From positions 1 through 28,288 of the IMG/VR virus record IMGVR_UViG_3300030098_002212: a stretch of DNA of 28,288 bases; one strand, 5' to 3'. This document shows positions 6,528-14,782 of the stretch, piece after piece. The notes beneath the pieces are model-generated. The model had not been told where the DNA came from, searched no databases, and worked only from the letters and a program-made list of their open reading frames with translations. Positions within the stretch are counted from its first letter, which is position 1. Each line of letters begins with the position of its first letter. This DNA comes from a virus. Position numbers and translations under genes: made by a program.

Positions 6528-6852
6528 AGCTTTAGAACTTCTACAATATGATGTTCAAGAGGATCAAGAGTTAGTTAATCCTATTAATCATCAGCATGAA
6601 AAGGTAAAGGTGGATGTTTCTATAGGGAATGATATTGGATTTCGTTTGAATAGTAATGGTGAATATGAATTGGTTGCTGATATTCAAACATGGAATCAGT
6701 CTATTCCACCAGAAAGACTAATTGAAAAAGTCACTCAACAGTATGCTAGAATGACAATTCACAATACTGTTAAGGAAATGGGATTCCAAGTAGAAGAAGA
6801 ATGGGAGATGGATGATAATAGTATTGAATTAACAGTTACACGTTGGACTTAG
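6472..6852 (+). CDS. ycf35: Ycf35-like protein (DUF1257)
   Basis: 126 aa from ATG 6472. MSHFSTIKTKIRNKPQLLEAL is the hallmark start of Ycf35/DUF1257, followed by VDVSIGNDIGFRLNSNGEYELVAD and the C-terminal EEWEMDDNSIELTVTRW. Length and order fit a complete protein. Ycf35 is conserved in cyanobacteria and in some algal plastids; its function is unresolved. Its presence, next to DUF2997, argues for a cyanobacterial host and for capture of the pair as a unit. Four bases separate it from the next gene. Confidence 0.88.
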   Translation: MSHFSTIKTKIRNKPQLLEALELLQYDVQEDQELVNPINHQHEKVKVDVSIGNDIGFRLNSNGEYELVADIQTWNQSIPPERLIEKVTQQYARMTIHNTVKEMGFQVEEEWEMDDNSIELTVTRWT

Positions 6853-6855
6853 ATT

Positions 6856-7191
6856 ATGACACTTAAAGTTGTGGTTTTACAATCACAGGAACAATTAATT
6901 TCAAATGTAAAGGAAATTGTATCAGAGGATAAAGTAGTTGCTTATTTACTTGATAATCCTCATAGATTGGATGTAAGTACTTTTACTGCGGAAACTTCTG
7001 TAGAAGTTACTTTATCACCTTGGATATTAGCATCTGCTGATAAGGAGATACCAGTTCCCAATCATCATGTGGTTGCTATAGTGGAACCTTTAGACTCAAT
7101 TAAAGAAATGTATTTGGAGAAAACAAATGGAACAAGAAGTACAAACGATCAAACTGATAGTTCTGACGACGGGACAGAATCTGATAAGTGA
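6856..7191 (+). CDS. 111-aa protein, first of two tandem paralogs
   Basis: ATG 6856, four bases after ycf35. The protein begins with a beta strand (LKVVVLQSQEQLISNVKEI), contains LLDNPHRL and SPWI, and ends with IPVPNHHVVAIVEPLDSIKEMYLEKT, then a polar, acidic tail (NDQTDSSDDGTESDK) lying within the overlap with the next gene. The body aligns by eye with the next gene product: same start (xKxxVLxxxQxLIS), same NP block and the same VxIxEPxxxxxEKYLxxT end. No known domain is recognised; in cyanophages such genes sit just upstream of gp43. Confidence 0.7.
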   Translation: MTLKVVVLQSQEQLISNVKEIVSEDKVVAYLLDNPHRLDVSTFTAETSVEVTLSPWILASADKEIPVPNHHVVAIVEPLDSIKEMYLEKTNGTRSTNDQTDSSDDGTESDK

Positions 7192-7399
7192 AATTACAGA
7201 AATGGGTACTGCTGATATTGGGCAACCTGACTGTAAATTAACTAATCCTTATGTTCTAACTGGCGATAGGACACTTGAACAATTTTTAATAGGTGTCACA
7301 AGGGATGATGCTTTTATGATAGGATCTGATAAAATACTAACAATAGCAGAACCTACACCTACACTGCTTGAAAAATACTTGGATTTGACTAAGGAATGA
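7127..7399 (+). CDS. 90-aa protein, second of two tandem paralogs
   Basis: ATG 7127 with GGAG at 7116-7119; overlaps its upstream paralog by 65 bases and the polymerase start by 4 (ATGA). Visible blocks are IKLIVLTTGQNLISEITEM, LTNPYVL, then FLIGVTRDDAFMIGSDKILTIAEP and LLEKYLDLTKE. The pattern resembles a small beta-barrel (Sm- or SH3-like) with a C-terminal helix; that fold is a guess. The pair looks like a tandem duplication that later diverged. Possible partner or regulator of gp43 by position only. Confidence 0.7.
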   Translation: MEQEVQTIKLIVLTTGQNLISEITEMGTADIGQPDCKLTNPYVLTGDRTLEQFLIGVTRDDAFMIGSDKILTIAEPTPTLLEKYLDLTKE

Positions 7400-9891
7400 G
7401 ATTTTATACAAACGTTCAGATGGTTGGAGACAACTTCTTGGTACGTGGTTACGAAGATGGTAGACACTTCGCAACCCGTGAGAAGTTTTATCCAACCCTT
7501 TTTGTTGACTCAAAAAAGAAAACGAAGTATAAAACATTAGAGGGTGAATATGTAGAGGCGATTGAACCAGGTACTGTACGTGAAAGTAGGGACTTTATAA
7601 AGAGATATACTGACGTAGAGAATTTTAATATTTACGGTAATGAAAGATTTATCTATCAATACATTTCTGAGAAGTATCCAGAGAAGGAACTCAAGTTTGA
7701 TATTGAGAAGATTAAATTGGTTACTCTTGATATTGAGGTTAAGTCCGAACAAGGATTCCCTGATGTAGAATCTGCTGCTGAAGAGATACTTCTTATATCA
7801 ATACAGGATTATACTACCAAACAGATTAGAACTTGGGGTTTAGGTTCATTTAATAATAAACAAGATAATGTAACATATAAAGGGTTTAGAACAGAGTATG
7901 AACTTCTAAATGATTTTATTAATTGGTGGATGATAGAGGAGAATACTCCTGAAGTTATTACTGGTTGGAACAGTAAACTTTATGATATTCCATACATGTG
8001 TCGTAGGATTGAAAGAATCCTTGGTGAGAAATTAAAGAAACGTATGTCCCCTTGGGGATTGGTAACAGAAGATAGAACTGTTATCATGGGACGAGAGCAT
8101 ATTACATATGATATTGGTGGTGTATCACAGTTAGACTACTTAGACTTATATAAGAAGTTTACTTATAAGGCACAGGAATCTTATCGTTTGGATTATATTG
8201 CTAGTGTAGAACTTGGGCAGAAGAAATTAGATCACTCTGAGTTTGATACATTTAAAGATTTCTATACAAATGGTTGGCAGAAATTTGTAGAGTATAATAT
8301 AATTGACGTGGAACTTGTTGACCGTTTGGAAAGCAAGATGAAGTTGATTGAACTCGCACTCACTATGGCATATGAAGCCAAGGTGAATTATGAGGATGTA
8401 TTCTATCAGGTTCGTATGTGGGACACGATAATTTATAACTATTTAAAGAATAGGAATATAGTTATTCCTCCCAAGAACAGATCACAAAAAAGCGAAAAAT
8501 ACGCAGGTGCTTATGTCAAGGAACCGAAACCAGGAAAGTATGATTGGGTGGTTAGTTTTGACCTCAACAGTCTGTATCCTCATCTTATTATGCAATATAA
8601 TATCAGTCCAGAGACCATCAGGGAGACTAGACATCCCAGTTCGAGCGTTGAAAGGATCTTAAACAAGGAGTGTGAGTTTGATGGAGATTATGCAGTTTGT
8701 GCGAATGGAGCTCAATACAGGAAAGATGTGCGAGGCTTCCTTCCTGAACTTATGGACAAGATGTACGGGGATAGAGTTATATTCAAGAAGAAGATGCTTC
8801 AGGCAAAGCAGCAGTATGAGAAGACACCCACGGAAGCATTGGAGAAGGAGATTGCTAGGTGTAACAATATCCAGATGGCGAAGAAGATATCCCTTAATAG
8901 TGCCTATGGTGCTATTGGCAACCAGTATTTTCGTTACTATAAACTAGCAAACGCAGAAGCGATTACTCTTTCTGGACAAGTATCAATCCGTTGGATTGAG
9001 AATAAAATGAACCAAAAGATCAATAAGATCTTAAAAACTGAGGAGGTTGATTATGTTATTGCTTCAGATACTGATTCCATCTATCTTAATTTGGGGCCTT
9101 TGGTTGAAGCTGTATACAAGGGCAGAGAGAAAACTAATGAGAGCGTTGTTGGGTTCCTTAACAAGGTGTGTGAAAATGAATTTGAGCCTTTTATTGAAGG
9201 TTCTTACCAAGAACTGGCCGACTACGTAGGTGCTTATGATCAGAAGATGTTCATGAAACGTGAGAACATTGCTGAACGTGGTATCTGGACTGCTAAGAAA
9301 AGATACATTCTGAATGTATGGGATAGTGAGGGTGTTCGATATGATGAACCTAAACTCAAAATGATGGGTATTGAGGCAGTTAAATCTTCTACACCAGCAC
9401 CTTGTAGAGCAATGATTAAAGATGCTCTCAAGATAATGATGAATGGAACTGAGGAAGAAGTAATTAATTTTATTGATGACTCTCGTAAGAAATTTAAATC
9501 ACTTCCACCAGAAGATATTGCGTTTCCACGTTCAGCATCTAATGTAGAAAAGTATAAAGCACATGCTACAATCTATGCGAAAGGAACTCCTATACATATA
9601 CGTGGTGCATTGCTTTATAACCATTATGTTAAGCAGAAAAAATTAGATAATAAATATTCTGCTATCGGTAATGGTGAGAAGGTGAAGTTTCTGTATTTAA
9701 AGAAACCAAATATTATTCAAGAGAATGTTATTTCATTCATTCAAGACTTTCCTCACGAACTCGGTCTTGACAGATACATTGATTATGACTTACAATTTGA
9801 CAAGAGTTTCGTGGAACCACTAAAAACTATATTGGATGCAATTGGTTGGAACGTGGAAAAAACTGTAAACCTAGAACTATTTTTCTCCTAA
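7396..9891 (+). CDS. 43: DNA polymerase, family B (T4 gp43-like)
   Basis: 831 aa, the usual size in cyanophages (T4 gp43 is 898). The 3'-5' exonuclease motifs are TLDIEV near residues 111-116 and TGWNSKLYDIPYM near 192. Polymerase motifs follow: A, SFDLNSLYPHLI near 387; B, KKISLNSAYGAIGNQYF near 496; C, ASDTDSIYLN near 557. All catalytic acidic residues (Asp-Ile-Glu, Asp in A, Asp-Thr-Asp in C) are present, so both activities are expected. No intein or split is seen. It is the replicative enzyme, working with gp45 and gp44/62. The start shares ATGA with the preceding gene. A stretch around 8460-8940, covering motifs A and B, is richer in G+C than the rest. Confidence 0.97.
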   Translation: MRFYTNVQMVGDNFLVRGYEDGRHFATREKFYPTLFVDSKKKTKYKTLEGEYVEAIEPGTVRESRDFIKRYTDVENFNIYGNERFIYQYISEKYPEKELKFDIEKIKLVTLDIEVKSEQGFPDVESAAEEILLISIQDYTTKQIRTWGLGSFNNKQDNVTYKGFRTEYELLNDFINWWMIEENTPEVITGWNSKLYDIPYMCRRIERILGEKLKKRMSPWGLVTEDRTVIMGREHITYDIGGVSQLDYLDLYKKFTYKAQESYRLDYIASVELGQKKLDHSEFDTFKDFYTNGWQKFVEYNIIDVELVDRLESKMKLIELALTMAYEAKVNYEDVFYQVRMWDTIIYNYLKNRNIVIPPKNRSQKSEKYAGAYVKEPKPGKYDWVVSFDLNSLYPHLIMQYNISPETIRETRHPSSSVERILNKECEFDGDYAVCANGAQYRKDVRGFLPELMDKMYGDRVIFKKKMLQAKQQYEKTPTEALEKEIARCNNIQMAKKISLNSAYGAIGNQYFRYYKLANAEAITLSGQVSIRWIENKMNQKINKILKTEEVDYVIASDTDSIYLNLGPLVEAVYKGREKTNESVVGFLNKVCENEFEPFIEGSYQELADYVGAYDQKMFMKRENIAERGIWTAKKRYILNVWDSEGVRYDEPKLKMMGIEAVKSSTPAPCRAMIKDALKIMMNGTEEEVINFIDDSRKKFKSLPPEDIAFPRSASNVEKYKAHATIYAKGTPIHIRGALLYNHYVKQKKLDNKYSAIGNGEKVKFLYLKKPNIIQENVISFIQDFPHELGLDRYIDYDLQFDKSFVEPLKTILDAIGWNVEKTVNLELFFS

Positions 9892-10109
9892 TGGAATTAC
9901 CTATCGATCAGAAAGATTTGAAAACAATCGTAAATGCTCTGGCATTGGGAGGTGATACTAGACTTTATCATCTTCTAAGAGGACATATTGTTACTGAAGA
10001 ATTTCAAATGGATGGTAATGTAATAACAGGAGAATTTAAACCAGATGGTACTCAATTCTTCTCAGAGTCTGATGACTATCAATGTAAACAAGGAGCATGT
10101 GACATTTAA
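9891..10109 (+). CDS. Conserved 72-aa protein between gp43 and uvsX
   Basis: ATG 9891 shares one base with the gp43 stop (TAATG). The frame is also open to an upstream ATG at 9846, but those 15 residues lie wholly inside gp43 and are not expected to be used. The product begins with LPIDQKDLKTIVNALALGGD, continues with TRLYHLLRGHIVTEEF and ends with a Cys-containing tail (YQCKQGACDI). This small gene commonly sits between gp43 and uvsX in T4-like cyanophages. No known domain; function unknown. Confidence 0.8.
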   Translation: MELPIDQKDLKTIVNALALGGDTRLYHLLRGHIVTEEFQMDGNVITGEFKPDGTQFFSESDDYQCKQGACDI

Positions 10110-10112
10110 ACT

Positions 10113-11120
10113 ATGGATTTTTTGAAAGAAATTGTAAAAGAGATTGGTGACGAATACACCCAAGTCGCAGCAGACATCCAAGAAAACGAACGATTCATCG
10201 ACACAGGTTCATACATCTTTAATGGATTGGTGTCGGGTTCCATTTTTGGTGGCGTATCTAGCAATCGCATTACTGCCATCGCTGGTGAAACCTCTACTGG
10301 TAAAACGTATTTTTCCCTTGCTGTTGTTAAGAACTTCTTGGATAGTAATCCTGATGGTTATTGTTTGTATTTTGATACTGAAGCAGCAGTCAATAAGGGA
10401 TTACTTGAGTCTCGTGGGATTGACATGAACCGCCTTGTGGTGGTAAATGTTGTAACTATTGAAGAGTTTAGAAGTAAGGCACTTCGTGCTGTAGATATAT
10501 ACTTAAAAACATCTGAAGAAGAACGCAAACCGTGTATGTTTGTGTTAGACTCTTTGGGAATGCTTTCCACAGAGAAAGAGATAAGGGATGCATTAGATGA
10601 TAAGCAGGTTAGGGACATGACCAAATCCCAACTTGTGAAAGGAGCATTTAGAATGCTTACCCTTAAACTTGGTCAAGCAAATATTCCACTTATAGTTACA
10701 AACCACACCTACGATGTCATTGGTTCCTATGTCCCTACTAAAGAAATGGGAGGAGGCTCTGGTCTCAAATATGCCGCAAGTACGATCATTTATCTTTCAA
10801 AGAAAAAGGAAAAGGATAAGACGGAAATTGTTGGTAACATTATTAAAGCTAAGACGGCAAAGTCGAGACTCTCTAAAGAAAATAAAGACGTAAGTATTCG
10901 TCTTTACTATGATGAAAGAGGATTAGATAGATACTACGGTCTTCTAGAATTAGGAGAACTTGGTGGCATGTGGAAAAATGTTGCTGGTCGTTATGAGATG
11001 AATGGTAAGAAGATATATGCGAAGGAAATATTAAAGAATCCCACAGAATACTTTACTGATGATATAATGAAACAGCTTGATGCTGTTGCGAATCAACAAT
11101 TCTCTTATGGAACGAATTGA
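10113..11120 (+). CDS. uvsX: UvsX, RecA-like recombinase
   Basis: 335 aa from ATG 10113. The RecA core is clear: Walker A GETSTGKT at residues 58-65, the strand with YCLYFDTEAAV (catalytic Glu in the E-A-A context), Walker B CMFVLDSLGML, and the loop region VTNHTYDVIGSYVPTKEMGGGSG that in RecA proteins contacts DNA. UvsX coats single-stranded DNA and drives strand exchange, starting recombination-dependent replication and repair with UvsY and gp32. T4 UvsX has 391 aa; cyanophage versions are shorter, and this one looks complete. It overlaps gp41 by 14 bases. The first 200 bases or so are G+C-rich relative to the rest of the gene. Confidence 0.96.
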   Translation: MDFLKEIVKEIGDEYTQVAADIQENERFIDTGSYIFNGLVSGSIFGGVSSNRITAIAGETSTGKTYFSLAVVKNFLDSNPDGYCLYFDTEAAVNKGLLESRGIDMNRLVVVNVVTIEEFRSKALRAVDIYLKTSEEERKPCMFVLDSLGMLSTEKEIRDALDDKQVRDMTKSQLVKGAFRMLTLKLGQANIPLIVTNHTYDVIGSYVPTKEMGGGSGLKYAASTIIYLSKKKEKDKTEIVGNIIKAKTAKSRLSKENKDVSIRLYYDERGLDRYYGLLELGELGGMWKNVAGRYEMNGKKIYAKEILKNPTEYFTDDIMKQLDAVANQQFSYGTN

Positions 11121-12486
11121 GACTACAATTCTCAGAAACCTAATTTATAATGAAGAATATTCTAGAAAGGTTATTCCTTTTATAAGACCAGAATATTTTG
11201 AGAACAGAACTGAAAAGGTAATCTTTGAAGAGGTAACTCAATTCATTGTAAAGTATGGTTCTTCAATTACGATTGAAGCACTTAATATTGAGACAGAAAA
11301 TAGAACAGACTTAACAGAGTCTGAGATTGCAGAAGTTAGAGATATTAATAATTCTCTAACAAATGCTGCTGTAGAGAATCAGTGGTTAATAGATACTACT
11401 GAAAAGTGGTGTAGAGATAGAGCAATCTATCTTGCACTAATGGAATCTATTGCATTAGCAGATGGACAAGATGATACTAAAGGAAGGGATGCTATTCCTA
11501 CTATTCTTTCAGATGCACTAGCAGTATCATTTGATAATCATATAGGACATGATTACTTACAAGACTACGAAGACAGATACGAATCTTATCATCGAAAAGA
11601 GGATAAGATCCCATTCGACTTGGAATTCTTCGACAAGATTACAAAGGGCGGCCTTCCAAATAAAACACTCAATATTGCTCTCGCTGGCACTGGTGTTGGT
11701 AAGTCTTTGTTTATGTGTCATGTCGCAAGCAGTGTGTTACTCCAAGGCAAGAACGTATTATACATCACGCTTGAGATGGCTGAGGAGAAAATTGCTGAAA
11801 GAATTGATGCTAATCTTCTAAACGTTAATATACAAGATATAACAGACTTACCTAGACCAATGTTTGATTCTAAGGTAGAGTCTCTTGCTAAAAAGACACA
11901 AGGAACTTTAATTATAAAAGAGTATCCTACTGCTTCTGCTCATTCAGGACATTTCAAAGCATTACTTAATGAGTTAGCATTGAAAAAATCATTTAAACCT
12001 GATATAATATTCATAGATTATTTGAATATATGTGCGTCCTCCAGATACAGAGCAGGAAGTAATGTCAACTCATATTCGTTTATCAAGGCGATTGCGGAAG
12101 AACTTAGGGGGTTGGCTGTCGAAACTAACTTACCGATTGTTAGTGCTACTCAAACTACTCGTTCTGGTTTCGGCTCTAGCGATGTTGACCTTACTGACAC
12201 TTCGGAGTCCTTCGGACTCCCTGCTACTGCTGACCTTATGTTCGCTCTCATATCTACTGAGGAGTTGGAAGGATTAAATCAGATAATGGTTAAGCAGTTG
12301 AAGAATAGGTATAATGATCCTACTATCTTCAAGAGATTTGTTGTTGGTATTGATCGTGCTAAGATGAGATTGTATGATGTAGAACAATCTGCACAAGATA
12401 ATATACTTGATAGTGGACAGGAAGAAGAATATGTTAATGAAGAAAAGAAACCTAAGAAATCTTTTGAAGGATTTAAATTCTCATAA
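11107..12486 (+). CDS. 41: Replicative DNA helicase (T4 gp41, DnaB-like)
   Basis: 459 aa from ATG 11107 (MERIETTILRNLIYNEEYSRK...), the start favoured by the conserved METxxLRNL opening; an ATG at 11077 in the same frame lies deeper in uvsX. An N-terminal helical domain (residues 1-150) precedes the RecA-type motor: Walker A ALAGTGVGKS at 191-200, YITLEMAEEKIAERID (H1a-like), Walker B PDIIFIDYLNICAS, and the ATQTTRSG sensor motif (H3). gp41 is the hexameric 5'-3' helicase that forms the primosome with gp61. Its stop overlaps the next gene by one base. A perfect hairpin lies within the coding region at 12204-12220. Confidence 0.95.
   Translation: MERIETTILRNLIYNEEYSRKVIPFIRPEYFENRTEKVIFEEVTQFIVKYGSSITIEALNIETENRTDLTESEIAEVRDINNSLTNAAVENQWLIDTTEKWCRDRAIYLALMESIALADGQDDTKGRDAIPTILSDALAVSFDNHIGHDYLQDYEDRYESYHRKEDKIPFDLEFFDKITKGGLPNKTLNIALAGTGVGKSLFMCHVASSVLLQGKNVLYITLEMAEEKIAERIDANLLNVNIQDITDLPRPMFDSKVESLAKKTQGTLIIKEYPTASAHSGHFKALLNELALKKSFKPDIIFIDYLNICASSRYRAGSNVNSYSFIKAIAEELRGLAVETNLPIVSATQTTRSGFGSSDVDLTDTSESFGLPATADLMFALISTEELEGLNQIMVKQLKNRYNDPTIFKRFVVGIDRAKMRLYDVEQSAQDNILDSGQEEEYVNEEKKPKKSFEGFKFS
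12204..12220 (+). repeat. Perfect inverted repeat inside gp41
   Basis: GGAGTCC-TTC-GGACTCC is a 7-bp perfect stem with a 3-base loop in an otherwise AT-rich gene. It encodes E-S-F-G-L-P just after the helicase sensor region. There is no T-run, so it is not a terminator. Confidence 0.6.
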
Positions 12487-13097
12487 TGGAGACTTTTAAT
12501 TTATTTCCAACTTTGGTGATGAAATTCTCTTCTGTGATTACAGAATCGGAAAGAATCAATATATTTAATACTCTAAAGGAAAGAGAGTGTTTTAGTCATC
12601 AAACTCTTCCTAATGGTGGAGTGTCATCTCATTTACTCTCTCATCAATCTAATATATTTGATGAATTTGGAATAGCAAATAAAATACAAGAACATCTTGA
12701 TGTTTATTCAAGAACATTATCTATTCCTAATTTGAGGATTGATAATAGTTGGTTTAATATTCAACCTGTTGGTAGTAATTTGGAACAACATTCTCATCCT
12801 TGTAGTATAGCTTCAGCAGCATTGTATATTAATGTGGATCACAATAGTACACCATTAGTTTTTGAAAATCCAAATACGATTGCAGTTTTTAATAATTATC
12901 ATAATTCTGTATCACAGTATAATTGTCAAGCACATTCATTCATACCAGAGAATGGTCAATTGATTATTTTTCCTAGTTGGTTAAAACATGGAAGTTTTGG
13001 TAATAAGAATAATACTGATGCTAGAATGGTTATTAGTTTTAATACCAATTATTATATTGACAATCAAATTCAAATACCTTATAATAGTAGAAAGTGA
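12486..13097 (+). CDS. 2OG/Fe(II) oxygenase family protein (Oxy_5 type)
   Basis: 203 aa from ATG 12486, sharing one base with the gp41 stop. The pattern fits the phage-rich 2OG-FeII_Oxy_5 family: an NSWFNIQPVGSNLEQHSHP block with His102 and His104 as likely iron ligands (H-x-H in place of H-x-D), ALYINVDHNSTPLVFENPN, then GQLIIFPSWLKHGS (distal His168) and ARMVISFNTNYY (Arg180, 2-oxoglutarate). A hydroxylase role is inferred; the substrate is unknown. It stands between gp41 and an unrelated small gene and is more AT-rich than gp41, as expected for a recently gained cassette. Residue Asp is absent at the second ligand position, so metal binding through H-x-H should be regarded as probable, not certain. 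Confidence 0.8.
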   Translation: METFNLFPTLVMKFSSVITESERINIFNTLKERECFSHQTLPNGGVSSHLLSHQSNIFDEFGIANKIQEHLDVYSRTLSIPNLRIDNSWFNIQPVGSNLEQHSHPCSIASAALYINVDHNSTPLVFENPNTIAVFNNYHNSVSQYNCQAHSFIPENGQLIIFPSWLKHGSFGNKNNTDARMVISFNTNYYIDNQIQIPYNSRK

Positions 13098-13106
13098 AAT
13101 TAAGTA

Positions 13107-13421
13107 ATGACCGTTTATCCTTTTTATAGAGTCTTCGATGAAAACGGTGAGCAGTATTGTGACTGTGGATGGGAGAAACATGCACAAGAACTTATCATTC
13201 TTAATCAGACATGTTCTCTTGAATCTGATAGGAAGAACCTAACATATAAAAGAATAGATGCTCCTAAACCAATAGATCCAGAAACAGTTGATGTTGGTGT
13301 AATTCCTACTGAGGAATTACCTGGACAACAGGGATTACCTTCAGCAGTAGAAAGATTACATGCTGATTTGAGAACCGAACATGAAATTGGGTTACCCCAA
13401 AGCGATACCATTGAATTTTAA
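13107..13421 (+). CDS. Conserved 104-aa cyanophage protein
   Basis: ATG 13107, nine bases after the oxygenase stop. The N-terminus (YPFYRVFDENGEQYCDCGWEKHAQEL) includes a C-x-C pair and looks folded; the C-terminal half is Pro/Glu-rich (PKPIDPETVDVGVIPTEELPGQQGLP) and ends SDTIEF. Proteins of this form are frequent upstream of mazG in T4-like cyanophages as far as I remember. The single C-x-C pair is too little for a zinc site alone. Function unknown. Confidence 0.7.
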   Translation: MTVYPFYRVFDENGEQYCDCGWEKHAQELIILNQTCSLESDRKNLTYKRIDAPKPIDPETVDVGVIPTEELPGQQGLPSAVERLHADLRTEHEIGLPQSDTIEF

Positions 13422-13424
13422 TTA

Positions 13425-13841
13425 ATGACTAAACAAGTAGATACACAAAAATATACTGAGTTTGTAGACGCAGTAACATCTAAAGAATCAAATGATTATA
13501 TTGCATTTAATTCTAGATGCTTTGAGATACAGAAAGATCCTGATGGAATACCTGTTCATCGTCTTTTGACTGCTGCTCTTGGTATATGTGCAGAAGGTGG
13601 TGAGTTTACTGAAGTAGTAAAGAAGATTGTATTTCAGGGTAAACCAGTTAATGAAGATAATATCTTTCATATGAAGAGAGAACTTGGAGATATTATGTGG
13701 TATGTTGCTCAGGCATGTATGGCACTTGATACAGACTTCAATGAGATTATTGAAATGAATGTAGAGAAGTTAAAGGCAAGATATCCTGGTGGAGAGTTTG
13801 ATGTTCATTACTCAGAAAACAGAAAGGAAGGTGATGTGTAA
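13425..13841 (+). CDS. mazG: MazG-like nucleotide pyrophosphohydrolase
   Basis: 138 aa, the single-domain phage form. The metal-binding helix pair is visible: [12 protein letters not shown] (Glu57, Glu60, Glu63) and [14 protein letters not shown] (Glu86, Asp89), matching the ExxE...ExxD signature. MazG enzymes hydrolyse NTPs or dNTPs to monophosphates. A role in lowering host ppGpp has been proposed for cyanophage MazG, but biochemical work has favoured dGTP/dCTP-like substrates; which applies here is not visible. The stop overlaps the AICAR transformylase start (TAATG), placing it in the nucleotide block. Confidence 0.9.
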   Translation: MTKQVDTQKYTEFVDAVTSKESNDYIAFNSRCFEIQKDPDGIPVHRLLTAALGICAEGGEFTEVVKKIVFQGKPVNEDNIFHMKRELGDIMWYVAQACMALDTDFNEIIEMNVEKLKARYPGGEFDVHYSENRKEGDV

Positions 13842-14782
13842 TGCATGATTCTTCTAAATTACTAACTGGGTTAAAGTTCAAGCAGACTTTAAGATATGGT
13901 GAGAATCCACAGCAACAAGCAACTTGGTGTGTTTATCCAGAGCATGGTTTATCATCAGCAAAACAATTACAAGGTAAGGAATTAAGTTATAATAATCTTA
14001 TAGATTTAGATGCAGCAGTATCAACAGTAAAGGAATTTCCTGATGAACCTGCTGCTGTTGTAATTAAGCATACAAATCCTTGTGGTGTTGCTATAGCACA
14101 AACTATAGATTTGGCACTTCGTAGAGCATTAGATTCTGATAGGATAAGTTGCTTTGGTGGCATCATTGCACTTAATAGAGAAGTAGATGCTTATTGTGCT
14201 AGAGAAATAGTTAGTGCTTTTTATGAGTGTATTGTTGCTCCTTCATTTAGTGAAGATGCTATAAAAATACTTTCCGATAAGAAGAACTTAAGATTACTTG
14301 AGTTGGATATTGATAATATTCAATTAAAACCATATAATGTTAGGAGTATTCTTGGTGGAGTATTGGTACAAGAAAAGGATAATGAACCAGCTAACATTGA
14401 TGAGTGGAAAGTTGTAACTGATAGACAACCAACAATTCAAGAAAGAATTGATCTTACTTTTGCATGGAAGGTTTGTCGTCATGTTCGTTCTAATGCTATT
14501 CTAGTTGCTAGTGATGGTGCTACATTAGGTGTAGGTGCAGGACAAATGAATCGTGTTGGTTCGGCAAAGATTGCTTTAAATGCATATACTCAAGTTAGTG
14601 GTGCTGCATTAGCAAGTGATGGATTCTTCCCATTCGGTGATACTGTAAGACTAGCATATGATTATGGTATTAAAGCAGTCATTCAACCAGGTGGAAGTAT
14701 TAAAGATCAAGAATCTATTGATGCTTGTAATGAGTTGAATATGACTATGATATTTACAGGTAGAAGACATTTCTTACATTAA
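13841..14782 (+). CDS. purH: AICAR transformylase, stand-alone C-terminal half of PurH
   Basis: 313 aa corresponding to the second domain of bacterial PurH (residues about 200-529 in E. coli). It starts just before LRYGENPQQ, the first block of the domain, and includes [14 protein letters not shown], the catalytic KHTNPCG (Lys76, His77), [41 protein letters not shown] and the typical C-terminal end FTGRRHFLH. The domain is therefore complete. It transfers a formyl group from 10-formyl-THF to AICAR, giving FAICAR. The IMP cyclohydrolase half is encoded separately 560 bases downstream, after an oxygenase gene, so domain order is reversed relative to the normal fused protein. In the fused enzyme dimerisation forms this active site; whether the separate halves associate is unknown. 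Confidence 0.93.
   Translation: MHDSSKLLTGLKFKQTLRYGENPQQQATWCVYPEHGLSSAKQLQGKELSYNNLIDLDAAVSTVKEFPDEPAAVVIKHTNPCGVAIAQTIDLALRRALDSDRISCFGGIIALNREVDAYCAREIVSAFYECIVAPSFSEDAIKILSDKKNLRLLELDIDNIQLKPYNVRSILGGVLVQEKDNEPANIDEWKVVTDRQPTIQERIDLTFAWKVCRHVRSNAILVASDGATLGVGAGQMNRVGSAKIALNAYTQVSGAALASDGFFPFGDTVRLAYDYGIKAVIQPGGSIKDQESIDACNELNMTMIFTGRRHFLH

Noticed and set aside
9846-9890. Upstream start giving an 87-aa version of the gene after gp43
   Set aside because: The added residues lie inside gp43 and the TAATG junction at 9889-9893 is the usual coupling pattern in this genome.
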